From: CAVXDY01 sp963760715
GTDB taxonomy: Bacteria > Actinomycetota > Thermoleophilia > Miltoncostaeales > Miltoncostaeaceae
DNA length: 64,000 nt
Reading direction: 5' to 3'
Assembly: GCA_963760715.1 (NCBI GenBank)
Contig: CAVXDY010000002.1
Location: 1-64,000, forward strand
Made by a program: the position numbers and the translations under genes. Numbering within the stretch: position 1 is the stretch's first letter; each line of letters opens with the position of its first letter. Positions 25,191 to 33,415 of the stretch are shown one piece after another. The notes under the pieces are model-generated. The model was not told the DNA's origin and made no database searches. It saw nothing but the letters and a program-made list of their open reading frames with translations.

Positions 25191-26138
25191 GTGGAGAGGA
25201 GCCCAAGGATCCGAGCCCGACCGCGTGCCCGTCACGTACACGGCCGGCCCTCCCGCAGCATCGTGGGGGTGGTGGTCGTCGCAACCGCCCTCGCCCTCGG
25301 CGTGGCCTCCACGGCCGCGGCCGACGAGGTCCAATTGCCGCCGGCGCCCGGCGCGGCCACCGCGCCCGGCGCCGCTCCCGCTCCGGCCGCTCCGGCGGCC
25401 GCCCCCGCCGCCCCCGCGCCCGCCGCACGGAGCGTGGTGGTGCGCCTGCGGATCGGCTCCGTCGGCGCCGCGGTGCGCGACCTCCAGCGCGAGCTGCGCC
25501 GCCGCGGCATCCCGGTGACGGTGGACGGCGCGTTCGGTCCCGCCACCAAGAAGGCCGTCAAGCGCATGCAGAGGCGCTTCCGGATGACGGCGACGGGCAT
25601 CGCCGACACGCCGCTGCTCCGGCGCCTGGGCCTGCAGACCCGGGTCGCGGCCAGCGCCCCCGTCACGGCGCCCGCCACCCTCACGACCTCGCAGTACTTG
25701 CAGGTGTTCCCGGTGGTGGGGAAGTACCAGTACACCGATGACTTCGGAGCGCCGCGCCACCAGGGCCCCCATCAGGGCATCGACATCATGGCCGCCCGCA
25801 ACACCCCGCTCGTGGCGGTCGCGGACGCCGTCGTCAGCCGCCTCTCGCGCGTGGAGGACGGCCTCGGCGGGATCTACGTGTGGCTGAGGCGCGCGGATGG
25901 CGTGGAGTACTACTACGCCCACATGCAGTCGATCGCGACCGGCCTGGCGGAGGGATCGAAGGTGACGGCGGGCCAGGTGATCGGCGCCGTGGGCAACACC
26001 GGCGACGCGCGCTACGGCGCCACGCACTGCCACTTCGAGATCCGTCCCAACGGGACGCCGATCGACCCGTATCCGCACCTGGTGGCGGTGGACCCCGAGC
26101 GAACGGTGGCCGCACCGGCCCAGACGCGCCCGGGGTGA
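25191..26138 (+). CDS. Secreted M23 peptidase with peptidoglycan-binding domain
   Basis: 315 aa if GTG 25191 is used. GTG 25110 is in frame too, but it lies in a predicted -10, and the intervening codons are unlike the GC3-rich norm. An Arg-rich N-terminus and signal helix (about residues 25-45) precede an Ala/Pro linker. A PG_binding_1 domain follows (RIGSVGAAVRDLQRELRRRG and FGPATKKAVKRMQRRF), then an M23/LytM domain with zinc ligands in HQGIDIMA and HCHFEI. It should cleave peptide cross-links of peptidoglycan outside the membrane. The next gene overlaps its stop and encodes a second M23 protein. Confidence 0.85.
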   Translation: MERSPRIRARPRARHVHGRPSRSIVGVVVVATALALGVASTAAADEVQLPPAPGAATAPGAAPAPAAPAAAPAAPAPAARSVVVRLRIGSVGAAVRDLQRELRRRGIPVTVDGAFGPATKKAVKRMQRRFRMTATGIADTPLLRRLGLQTRVAASAPVTAPATLTTSQYLQVFPVVGKYQYTDDFGAPRHQGPHQGIDIMAARNTPLVAVADAVVSRLSRVEDGLGGIYVWLRRADGVEYYYAHMQSIATGLAEGSKVTAGQVIGAVGNTGDARYGATHCHFEIRPNGTPIDPYPHLVAVDPERTVAAPAQTRPG

Positions 26139-27370
26139 TCCCCGCCACGCCCCGCCGTGGGCGCGGGGCGATCGCGGCGGCCGCCGTGCTGTGCCTGGCC
26201 ACGGCGGTCGTGGCGGTGGGGACCATCGGCGCCGCCTGGTCGGCGCCCTCGGACGAGAAGGCGGCCGTCGACCGGCGGCTCCAGCGCGCCCAGGACCGCC
26301 TGCGCCAGGCCCGCGACCGCGAGAGGGTGCTCACCGGCGAGGTGCAGGGCTACACCGATCGCATCCGGGCCCTCGAGGCCCGGCTGGCGCCCCTGCGCGC
26401 CCGCTCGCAGCGGCTGGAGGCGGAGCTCGCCTCCCTGCGCGCCCGCCTGGACGAGCTCAACGCGCAGCTCGCCACCGAGCGCCGCCGGCTCGCCGACGCC
26501 GAGGCCGACCTGGCGGAGCGGCGCCGGGTGCTGGGCCGCCGCCTGCGCGAGATCTACGTACGGGAGGATCCCGACCCCATCCTCGTGCTGCTGGAGTCCG
26601 GCAGCATCTCGGCCGCCCTCGACACGGCCGACGCGCTCCAGTCGATCACGGACCGTGACGGCAGCATCGCCCAGGCCGTGGAGCATCGGGTGGAGAAGGT
26701 GCGCCGCGCGCGGGACCGCATCGCGTCGGTGCGGGCCGAGGTGTCGTCGTCCGAGGGGCGCGCCGAGGTGGCCGCCTCGGCCGCCGAGGCGGCCAAGGCC
26801 GGGCTCGAGACGCAGCAGGCGGGAGTGCGCAAGCTGCTGACGGGCCGGCGGGCGCTGCTCGCCGGCGTGACGGGCGGTCGCAAGGACATCGAGGCCGAGG
26901 CCGAGGGTCTCGCCAGCCGCTCGCAGAAGCTCGCCGAGCGGATCCGCGCCGCGCAAGGCCTGCCCCCGGCGCCGAGCGGGACCGTGGCCGTGGGCGCGCC
27001 CTCGGCGGCCGGGCTGGTGTGGCCGGTCAACGGCACGATCACCTCCGGCTTCGGGATGCGCTGGGGCAGGATGCACGAGGGCATCGACATCGCGGGGGCC
27101 GGCGGCACCCCGATCGCCGCCGCCGCCGCGGGCACCGTGATCGTCGCCGGGTGGGTCGGCGGCTACGGGAACATGGTGGTCATCGACCACGGCGGCGGCA
27201 TCTCCACGGGCTACGGCCACATGTCGAGCCTCGCCGTCTCCGTGGGCCAGGCCGTGGGGCAGGGAACGGTGGTCGGCGGCATGGGCACGACGGGCCATTC
27301 CACGGGCGTCCACCTGCACTTCGAAGTGCGCGTGAACGGAACCGCTGTCAACCCGCTCGGGTATCTCTGA
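26135..27370 (+). CDS. EnvC-like murein hydrolase with coiled coil and M23 domain
   Basis: 411 aa from GTG 26135, overlapping the previous stop (GTGA). A signal helix (about residues 12-35) precedes a long coiled coil (about 40-270) rich in Arg, Glu, Leu and Ala, then an M23 domain (about 290-410). The M23 part keeps HEGIDIAG, the YGNMVVIDHGGG strand, YGHMSS and HLHFEV, so it looks catalytically competent and not a degenerate activator. The architecture matches EnvC/NlpD-type septal hydrolases and FtsX-linked PcsB-like proteins. No ftsEX is adjacent here. Confidence 0.88.
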   Translation: MIPATPRRGRGAIAAAAVLCLATAVVAVGTIGAAWSAPSDEKAAVDRRLQRAQDRLRQARDRERVLTGEVQGYTDRIRALEARLAPLRARSQRLEAELASLRARLDELNAQLATERRRLADAEADLAERRRVLGRRLREIYVREDPDPILVLLESGSISAALDTADALQSITDRDGSIAQAVEHRVEKVRRARDRIASVRAEVSSSEGRAEVAASAAEAAKAGLETQQAGVRKLLTGRRALLAGVTGGRKDIEAEAEGLASRSQKLAERIRAAQGLPPAPSGTVAVGAPSAAGLVWPVNGTITSGFGMRWGRMHEGIDIAGAGGTPIAAAAAGTVIVAGWVGGYGNMVVIDHGGGISTGYGHMSSLAVSVGQAVGQGTVVGGMGTTGHSTGVHLHFEVRVNGTAVNPLGYL

Positions 27371-27405
27371 ACGGTAAACGCCCCCAAATAGCGGGAATCG
27401 GTCCG

Positions 27406-27435
27406 TTGACCCGGAAACGCGCGCCGGGGTAGCTT
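27406..27435 (+). promoter_or_regulatory. Predicted promoter of the diheme cytochrome gene
   Basis: TTGACC (27406-27411), an 18-bp spacer and TAGCTT (27430-27435) lie 40 nt before the TTG start at 27475, which has its own GAGGAG ribosome site. Confidence 0.5.
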
Positions 27436-27474
27436 CGCGGCCGAGGGGGCCCTTCGTACCGCGAGGAGTCGGGT

Positions 27475-30042
27475 TTGCGGGCGCGACTGACACGGATCGA
27501 GTTCGCGATCATCGGCGCGCTTGCGGCGCTCGGGATCGTGTGGGGCCTCACGCTGGTGGGTGGCGCCGAGGGGGCCAAGAAGGCCGCCAACCCCGTCATC
27601 ACGGTGGCGCCGGCCGGCCCGACCAACTCGAGCCCGATCGCGATGTCGCTGGACGGCAAGCTCGTGTGGTCGGTGAACCCGGGCGACGACAGCGTCTCGG
27701 TCATCCGCACCGACCAGAACAAGGTCGTCAAGAAGATCAAGGTCGGGGACGAGCCCGAGAGCGTGGCCCTCGACCCGGCGGGCCGGTACGCCTACGTGGC
27801 CAACGCGGCCTCGGCCAACCTGACCGTGATCCAGATCGTCAACGCGAACCCCAAGAAGTTCAACGCCAAGCGGGACACCCGCTTCGGTCCGAGCGGGAAC
27901 GTCACCACCGGGTCGGAGCCCTACGACGTGGTGGCCTCGCCCGACGCCCGGCGGGTGTTCGTGGCCAACAGCGGCCAGGACACGATCAGCGTCCTCGACG
28001 TCGCGGCCCGCAAGCTGGTGGGCCACGTCAACCTGCGCAAGAGCCTCTGCAACGCGCCGGACAAGGCCCGCACCTTCCAGCCGCGCGGCATGGCCGTGAC
28101 GAAGAACAGCAAGCGGCTCTTCGTGACCCGCTTCCTGTCGTTCACCCGGCCGGGCGGGGTGCAGGCCGACGACAACGGCCGCGAGGGCGCCGTCTGCCGC
28201 CTCGACATCACGACCGCCTCGAGCAAGATCGCCGACTACAAGCCGACCAAGCTGGTCAAGTTGGCGCCGCAGATCACCGGCTTCACGATCGACGCGAACG
28301 GCGACGGCGTGGCGGACCCGACCTCGGCCTTCCCCAACCAGCTCCAGAGCATCGTGATCAAGGGCAACAACGCGTACCTGCCCAACATCGCCGCCTCGCC
28401 CACCGGGCCGCTGAAGTTCAACGTGGACACCCAGGCGTTCGTCAACGTCATCGGCGGCGTCAACACCGGCTCCACGAGCGACCAGAGCGCGGCCAAGTTC
28501 ATCAACCTCCACCTGGGCGCGCGCAACCCCGAGCCGGGCAAGAAGAAGCTCTTCTTCGCCAACGCCTGGGCCATGGCGTTCGCCGGCAGCAACGCGTACA
28601 CCGTCGCGGCCGGCAGCGACCTCCTGGTCAAGACCCGCGTCGACGGGTCGGGCAAGCTGAACTTCACGGTCAACGCCGACACGACCCGCTACATCGACCT
28701 GAACGACCCGGCCAACTTCGCGACCGCCGGCGACAACGCGGGCAAGAACCCGCAGGGCATCGTCATCAACAAGCAGGGCACGCGCGCCTACGTCATGAAC
28801 TTCGTCTCGCGCAACGTGAGCGTCGTGAACACCAAGACCGACCAGGTCGTGAAGGTCATCCGCACCGTCAAGCTGCCGGCGCCCGGTTCGGTCGAGGAGG
28901 TCGTGGCGGTCGGGGCCGAGGTGTTCTTCTCCTCGCGCGGCCACTTCGACCGCCCGGCGGGCGCCACGGTGTCCACCGACGAGCGTCTGTCCAGCGACGG
29001 CTGGCAGAGCTGCTCGAGCTGCCACTTCAAGGGGCTCACCGACAGCGTCGTGTGGTCGTTCCCGGACGGCCCGCGCAAGTCGATCCCGCTCAACGGGACC
29101 TTCAACCCCAACAACCCGAACGACGCGCGGGCCCAGAACTACTCGGCGATCCGCGACGAGGTCGAGGACTTCGAGCTGAACGTGCGCAACGTCTCCGGCC
29201 CGGGCGCCCTCGCCGCCGCTCTGCCCTGCGCGAACCCGGCGGGGGCGGTGACCACGAGCCTGTTCGACCCGAACCACGGCCTCCTGATCGCCGACAACGG
29301 GAACATCAACCAGGCGCCGTGCACCATCAACAACTTCGCCCTGAAGAACGCGGACCGGGCGCAGGTGACCGTGACGCTGCCGGGCAGCACCGTCCACGTG
29401 CCGGCGCTCACCGCGATGCGCGAGTGGGTGCGTCGCGCCGTCCGCACGCCCAAGGGCCCGCTGCGCGGCACGGCCAGCCGGCCGGGCGTGAACCTGCAGC
29501 AGGTCGCCCAGGGCCGGACGCTCTTCGCCCAGTCGTGCGGCGGCTGCCACTTCGGCGGCAAGTGGACCGACAGCACCGTCGGCGCCGCGCCGCCGGCCGC
29601 GGGCACCTTCGTGACCGAGCGGACCCCGCCACAGGTGTTCGGCAACCCCTCCGGATCTCAGTACCTCTTCGGGGTCCTGCACGACATCGGCTCGTTCGGC
29701 CTCGGTGTCCCGGGCGGGACCAACCCGATCGGCAACAACATCGGCGGCGTGGAGAAGACCGCGGCGACCGGGACCCCCCTGGTGCAGCAGGACGCGCTCG
29801 GGATCGACTACAACGCCGACGGCAAGGGCAACGGCTTCAACACGCCGTCCCTGCTGGGCATCTTCCAGCTGCCGCCCTACTACCACAACGGCGCCTGCGA
29901 GACGCTGGTCTGCGTCGTCGGCAACGTGCGGCACCGCACGGCCAACTTCACCCGGCCGGACGTCCTGACGAACCCGGCCGATGTGACCCGCGTCGTGCGA
30001 TTCGTGGAGACCATCGGCGCCAACACGCGCCCGCTGCCCTAG
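27475..30042 (+). CDS. Secreted beta-propeller diheme cytochrome c
   Basis: 855 aa from TTG 27475. A signal-anchor at residues 8-30 is followed by YVTN/NHL-like propeller repeats (SPIAMSLDGKLVWSVNPGDDSVSVI, EPESVALDPAGRYAYVANAAS and similar up to about residue 480). Two c-type heme sites follow: CSSCH near residue 515 and CGGCH near residue 690. The C-terminal part resembles the di-heme peroxidase/MauG-like region (HDIGSFGLG, FNTPSLLGIFQLPPYYHNG). It should be matured by the ccm system encoded nearby. It probably acts in extracytoplasmic electron transfer or peroxide chemistry; the exact reaction is not shown. Codon choice here is richer in AAG/AAC than in neighbours, reflecting the protein's Lys/Asn content. 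Confidence 0.85.
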   Translation: MRARLTRIEFAIIGALAALGIVWGLTLVGGAEGAKKAANPVITVAPAGPTNSSPIAMSLDGKLVWSVNPGDDSVSVIRTDQNKVVKKIKVGDEPESVALDPAGRYAYVANAASANLTVIQIVNANPKKFNAKRDTRFGPSGNVTTGSEPYDVVASPDARRVFVANSGQDTISVLDVAARKLVGHVNLRKSLCNAPDKARTFQPRGMAVTKNSKRLFVTRFLSFTRPGGVQADDNGREGAVCRLDITTASSKIADYKPTKLVKLAPQITGFTIDANGDGVADPTSAFPNQLQSIVIKGNNAYLPNIAASPTGPLKFNVDTQAFVNVIGGVNTGSTSDQSAAKFINLHLGARNPEPGKKKLFFANAWAMAFAGSNAYTVAAGSDLLVKTRVDGSGKLNFTVNADTTRYIDLNDPANFATAGDNAGKNPQGIVINKQGTRAYVMNFVSRNVSVVNTKTDQVVKVIRTVKLPAPGSVEEVVAVGAEVFFSSRGHFDRPAGATVSTDERLSSDGWQSCSSCHFKGLTDSVVWSFPDGPRKSIPLNGTFNPNNPNDARAQNYSAIRDEVEDFELNVRNVSGPGALAAALPCANPAGAVTTSLFDPNHGLLIADNGNINQAPCTINNFALKNADRAQVTVTLPGSTVHVPALTAMREWVRRAVRTPKGPLRGTASRPGVNLQQVAQGRTLFAQSCGGCHFGGKWTDSTVGAAPPAAGTFVTERTPPQVFGNPSGSQYLFGVLHDIGSFGLGVPGGTNPIGNNIGGVEKTAATGTPLVQQDALGIDYNADGKGNGFNTPSLLGIFQLPPYYHNGACETLVCVVGNVRHRTANFTRPDVLTNPADVTRVVRFVETIGANTRPLP

Positions 30043-30058
30043 CGGCGCGGCGGACGGC

Positions 30059-30280
30059 ATGTCCACCGGCGCGCAATACGTGGTCGCGGCCTACGGCGTG
30101 GTGCTGCTCGGGCTCGTGATGTACCTGGTCGCGGTGGGCGCGCGCTCCGCGCGGCTCCAGCGCGAGGCCGAGCTGCTGGCGCGCCTGGTGGCGCGCGAGA
30201 CCGGCGCGCCGGACGGCCAGCCGGCGCGCCCTCAGGGGGCCGCGGCGCGCCCCGAGCCGCGGCCGGTGGAGGCCCCGTGA
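30059..30280 (+). CDS. ccmD: CcmD-like heme exporter small subunit
   Basis: 73 aa from ATG 30059. A conserved aromatic start (YVVAAYGVVLLGLVMYLVAV) forms one membrane helix, then an Arg-rich stretch and a heptad-like cytosolic tail (RLQREAELLARLVAR), the usual CcmD pattern. CcmD helps CcmABC load heme onto CcmE. Its place between the diheme cytochrome and a DUF4394 gene, away from ccmE and ccmF, is unusual. Confidence 0.65.
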   Translation: MSTGAQYVVAAYGVVLLGLVMYLVAVGARSARLQREAELLARLVARETGAPDGQPARPQGAAARPEPRPVEAP

Positions 30281-31395
30281 GGCGGCGCACGCTCGTGCGC
30301 CTGTGCGTCCTGGCCGCGGTGGCCTCGCTGGCCGCGCCGGTCGCCGCCCAGGCGCGCGACATGTACGTCACCGACACGCGCGGCAACCTGCTGCGCTTCG
30401 ACTCGCGCTTCCCCGGGGTGATCACCGACCGGGTCGCCATCACGGGCCTCAGCCCGGGCGCGGCGCTCGTGGGCATCGACTTCCGGCCCTCCACGGGCCA
30501 GCTCGTGGGCGTGGGCAGCGACAGCGTGGTCTACGTCATCGACGAGAACACCGGCCGTGCCCAGGCGATCGGCCCGCCGTTCTCGCCCGGCCTGACGGGG
30601 AACTCGTTCGGCGTCGAGGTGAACCCGGTCCTCGACCAGCTCCGCGTGGTCAGCGACACGGGGATGAACGCCCGCATCAGCCTGGTCAACGGCGCGCAGG
30701 CGCTGGGCAGCCCGCTGCCCTTGCTCAACCCCGGCGCGCCCCACGTGGTGGCCATCGGCTACGGGAGCTCCATCTTCTCCGCCGCCCGTCCCCCGACGAC
30801 GACGCTGGTGGACATCGACTCGGCCACCGACCAGGTGCTGGTGCAGAACCCGCCCGACTCCGGGACCCTGACGAACGGCAAGGCGCTCGGCATCGACATC
30901 GGCGACGCGGTCGGGCTGGACATGGCGTTCATCCCGGGCGTCGGCGACGTGGCCTACATGGTCGCCACGCCGGCCGGGGCGGCCGGGGCGAACCTGTACC
31001 GCGTCTCGCTGGTCACCGGCCTGGCCTTCAAGTTCGGGCCGGTGGGCACGGGGAGCTTCTTCGGGGGCCGGCCGCGCCTGGCGCTCACGGGCTTCGCGGT
31101 GCGTCAGGCGTTCGCCGCGCCCGGGCTCAACATCCCGCCGGACGTGAGGATCCTCGCCTCGAACCCGCGGCCCAAGCCGGGCAAGCGCGCCCTCTACGTG
31201 GCCCTCGGCACCGACCACGACGGCGGCGTCGAGCGCGTGCAGTGGGACACCAACGGCGACGGGGCCTTCGACGACGCGAGCGGCGAGCGCCTGACGAAGG
31301 CGTTCCCCGCGGGCGTCCGGACGATCGCGGTGCGCGTGACCGACAACTCGGGCGGCCGCACCACGGGCTCGCTGCGCATCGTCGTCCGCCGCTGA
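30277..31395 (+). CDS. Secreted DUF4394 protein with C-terminal PKD-like domain
   Basis: 372 aa from GTG 30277, overlapping the ccmD-like gene by 4 nt. A signal peptide (about residues 1-27, ending AAQARD) is followed by the DUF4394 propeller: NLLRFDSRFPGVITDRVAITGL, GIDFRPSTGQLVGVG and FGVEVNPVLDQLRVVSDTGMNARI. The last 80 residues look like a PKD/Ig fold (DVRILASNPRPKPGKRALYVA and RTIAVRVTDNSGGRTTGSL). The family is extracellular with unknown function. Coupling to ccmD and the cytochrome gene suggests one envelope unit. Confidence 0.82.
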   Translation: MRRRTLVRLCVLAAVASLAAPVAAQARDMYVTDTRGNLLRFDSRFPGVITDRVAITGLSPGAALVGIDFRPSTGQLVGVGSDSVVYVIDENTGRAQAIGPPFSPGLTGNSFGVEVNPVLDQLRVVSDTGMNARISLVNGAQALGSPLPLLNPGAPHVVAIGYGSSIFSAARPPTTTLVDIDSATDQVLVQNPPDSGTLTNGKALGIDIGDAVGLDMAFIPGVGDVAYMVATPAGAAGANLYRVSLVTGLAFKFGPVGTGSFFGGRPRLALTGFAVRQAFAAPGLNIPPDVRILASNPRPKPGKRALYVALGTDHDGGVERVQWDTNGDGAFDDASGERLTKAFPAGVRTIAVRVTDNSGGRTTGSLRIVVRR

Positions 31396-31402
31396 GGGCG
31401 GG

Positions 31403-32068
31403 TCAGGGCGCGCGCAGCTCGCGCGCCCGCGCCAGCACGTCGTCCATCATCGCGGGCGTGAGCCGGCCCGTGAACACGTTCTGCTGGCTGGGGTGGTACG
31501 AGCCGAGCAGCCGGCGCTCGCCCACGTGCGCCTCGGCGCCGTGCCCGAAGCGTGGCCACGGCCGCGGCGCCTCGAGGGTGCGCAGCGCCGCGTCCCAGCC
31601 CACCGCCCCGAGCGCCAGCACCACCCGGGCGCCGGGGCACAGCGCGAGCTCCCGCGCGAGGTAGGGCCGGCAGCGGGCGCGCTCCCGCGGCGTCGGCCGG
31701 TTCTGGGGCGGCGCGCAGCGCACGGCGGCCGTGACCCGGCACCCGGACAGGCGCAGGCCGTCGTCGGCGGAGGTCGAGGTGGCCTGCGAGGCGAGCCCCG
31801 CCCGGTGCAGGGCGGCGAAGAGGACGTCGCCGCTGCGATCGCCCGTGAAGACGCGTCCGGTGCGGTTGGCGCCGTGGGCGGCGGGCGCCAGGCCCACCAC
31901 GATCAGCCAGGGGTCGGGGTCGCCGAAGCCGGGCACCGGCCGGGCCCAGTACTCCTCGCCGGCGAAGGCGCGGCGCTTGACCCGGCCCACCTCCTCGCGC
32001 CAGGCCACCAGGCGGGGGCACGCGCGGCAGGCCACGATCTCCGCGTCGAGGTCCTCGAGCGTGCTCAC
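31403..32068 (-). CDS. Family 5 uracil-DNA glycosylase (UdgB type)
   Basis: 221 aa from GTG 32068. It removes uracil, and in UdgB enzymes also hypoxanthine, from DNA. Motif GLAPAAHGANRTGRVFTGD is the family-5 motif 1, which lacks the catalytic Asp/Asn of family 4. The SYHPSQQN motif 3 is present. Four Cys positions for a 4Fe-4S cluster are seen (CRACP near the N-terminus, then CRVTAAVRC and CRPYL). It is divergent from lysA with only 45 nt between the start codons. Confidence 0.9.
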   Translation of the reverse strand: MSTLEDLDAEIVACRACPRLVAWREEVGRVKRRAFAGEEYWARPVPGFGDPDPWLIVVGLAPAAHGANRTGRVFTGDRSGDVLFAALHRAGLASQATSTSADDGLRLSGCRVTAAVRCAPPQNRPTPRERARCRPYLARELALCPGARVVLALGAVGWDAALRTLEAPRPWPRFGHGAEAHVGERRLLGSYHPSQQNVFTGRLTPAMMDDVLARARELRAP

Positions 32069-32113
32069 GCGGCGAGGATATCCAGGGTGATTCTGGTACC
32101 GTCCCGGCCGCCG

Positions 32114-33415
32114 ATGATAGCGCTCGATCAGGTGCTGCCCCCCTCGGCAGAGGTCACCTCCGAGGGGCACCTGGCGATCGGCGGGTGCGACCTCGTGGCC
32201 CTCGCGTCGGAGCACGGCACCCCCCTGGTGGTCTACGACGAGGGCGCCCTCCGCGCGACCGCCCGCGCCTACCGCGACGCCTTTGCCGCCCACGCGCCGG
32301 ACGCCGAGGTCATCTACGCCAGCAAGGCGTACTTCGGCCTCGCCATGCTGCGCCTGGCGCACGAGGAGGGGCTCTCGGTGGACGTGGCCTCCGGCGGGGA
32401 GCTGTTCGCCGCCCTGCGGGCCGGGTTCCCGCCGGAGCGCATCCACCTCCACGGCAACAACAAGGACGCGCGCGAGATCGGCGAGGCGCTCGACGCGGGC
32501 GTCGGCACGATCGTGATCGACAACCTGCACGAGATCGAGCTCCTCCAGGGCGAGGCCTCGGCGCGCGGCGTGCGCCAGCGGGTGCTGGTGCGCGTGACCC
32601 CGGGGGTGAAGCCCTCCACGCACTCCCACATCGCCACCGGGCAGCTCGACTCGAAGTTCGGGCTCTCGATCGAGGGCGGCGCCGCGGCCGCCGGGGTGGG
32701 GGCCGTGCGGGCCGCCTCCGCGCTCGACCTGGTGGGCCTGCACTGCCACGTGGGCTCGCAGCTCTTCGACCTCTCGGTCTATGCGGTGGCCGCCGCGATC
32801 GTGGCCGGTTTCGCGGCGTCCTGCGGCGGCGACGACCTGGGCATCGTGAACATGGGCGGGGGCCTGGGCATCGCCTACACGCGCGACGACCGGCCCGCGA
32901 CGATCGAGGACTACGCCGAGGCCGTGGTTGACGCCGTGCACCACGAGTGGGCCCGCGCCGGCCTGGACCGGCCGCGGGTGCAGGTGGAGCCCGGGCGCAG
33001 CATCGTGGGCCGGGCGGGGGTCACCCTGTACCGGGTGGGCGGGGTCAAGGAGATCCCCGGCGTGCGCACCTACGCCTCGGTGGACGGCGGCATGAGCGAC
33101 CTGCTGCGGCCGATGCTCTACGGGGCGGTGTACGAGCCGCTGCTCGCCAACCGGGCCGGCGCCGAGCCCACCGACACGCTGCGCCTGGTGGGCAAGCACT
33201 GCGAGAGCGGCGACGTGCTCGTGGCCGAGGCGTCCCTGCCGCCCGTCACGCCCGGCGACCTGGTGTGCCTGCCGGCCACGGGCGCCTACGGTGTGTCGAT
33301 GGCGTCCAACTACAACGGGGTCACCCGGCCCGCGGTGCTGTTCGTGGACCGCGGCCGCGCCCGCCTGGTGACGCGCCGCGAGACCTACTCCGACCTCGTG
33401 GCGCGGGACGTGTGA
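32114..33415 (+). CDS. lysA: Diaminopimelate decarboxylase
   Basis: 433 aa from ATG 32114. It decarboxylates meso-diaminopimelate to L-lysine. The PLP Lys is K71 in IYASKAYFG. The alanine-racemase-type barrel motifs HGNNKDAREI, GLHCHVGSQLFD, NMGGGLGIAYT and EPGRSIVGRAG, and the C-terminal CESGDVL with the catalytic Cys, are all present. It heads the lysA-hom-thrC-thrB-folP run, overlapping hom by 4 nt. A TACCGT element at 32097-32102 could be its -10. Confidence 0.95.
   Translation: MIALDQVLPPSAEVTSEGHLAIGGCDLVALASEHGTPLVVYDEGALRATARAYRDAFAAHAPDAEVIYASKAYFGLAMLRLAHEEGLSVDVASGGELFAALRAGFPPERIHLHGNNKDAREIGEALDAGVGTIVIDNLHEIELLQGEASARGVRQRVLVRVTPGVKPSTHSHIATGQLDSKFGLSIEGGAAAAGVGAVRAASALDLVGLHCHVGSQLFDLSVYAVAAAIVAGFAASCGGDDLGIVNMGGGLGIAYTRDDRPATIEDYAEAVVDAVHHEWARAGLDRPRVQVEPGRSIVGRAGVTLYRVGGVKEIPGVRTYASVDGGMSDLLRPMLYGAVYEPLLANRAGAEPTDTLRLVGKHCESGDVLVAEASLPPVTPGDLVCLPATGAYGVSMASNYNGVTRPAVLFVDRGRARLVTRRETYSDLVARDV

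Noticed and set aside
25056..25245. Possible ydaO/yuaA (c-di-AMP) riboswitch before the M23 peptidase gene
   Set aside because: GCCGAA at 25058 and CCGAGCCCGAC near 25211 recall the aptamer, but the conserved GGTGAATC and CAGCTAAC elements are not met, a promoter lies between the halves, and the 3' part would overlap the likely coding start. An Infernal search with RF00379 would decide.
27211..30066. Long open frame (about 950 codons) antisense to the diheme cytochrome gene
   Set aside because: Low-complexity Arg/Val/Gly/His-rich product with no domain; it arises from GC3-rich codons of the real gene, which has two CxxCH sites and a signal anchor.
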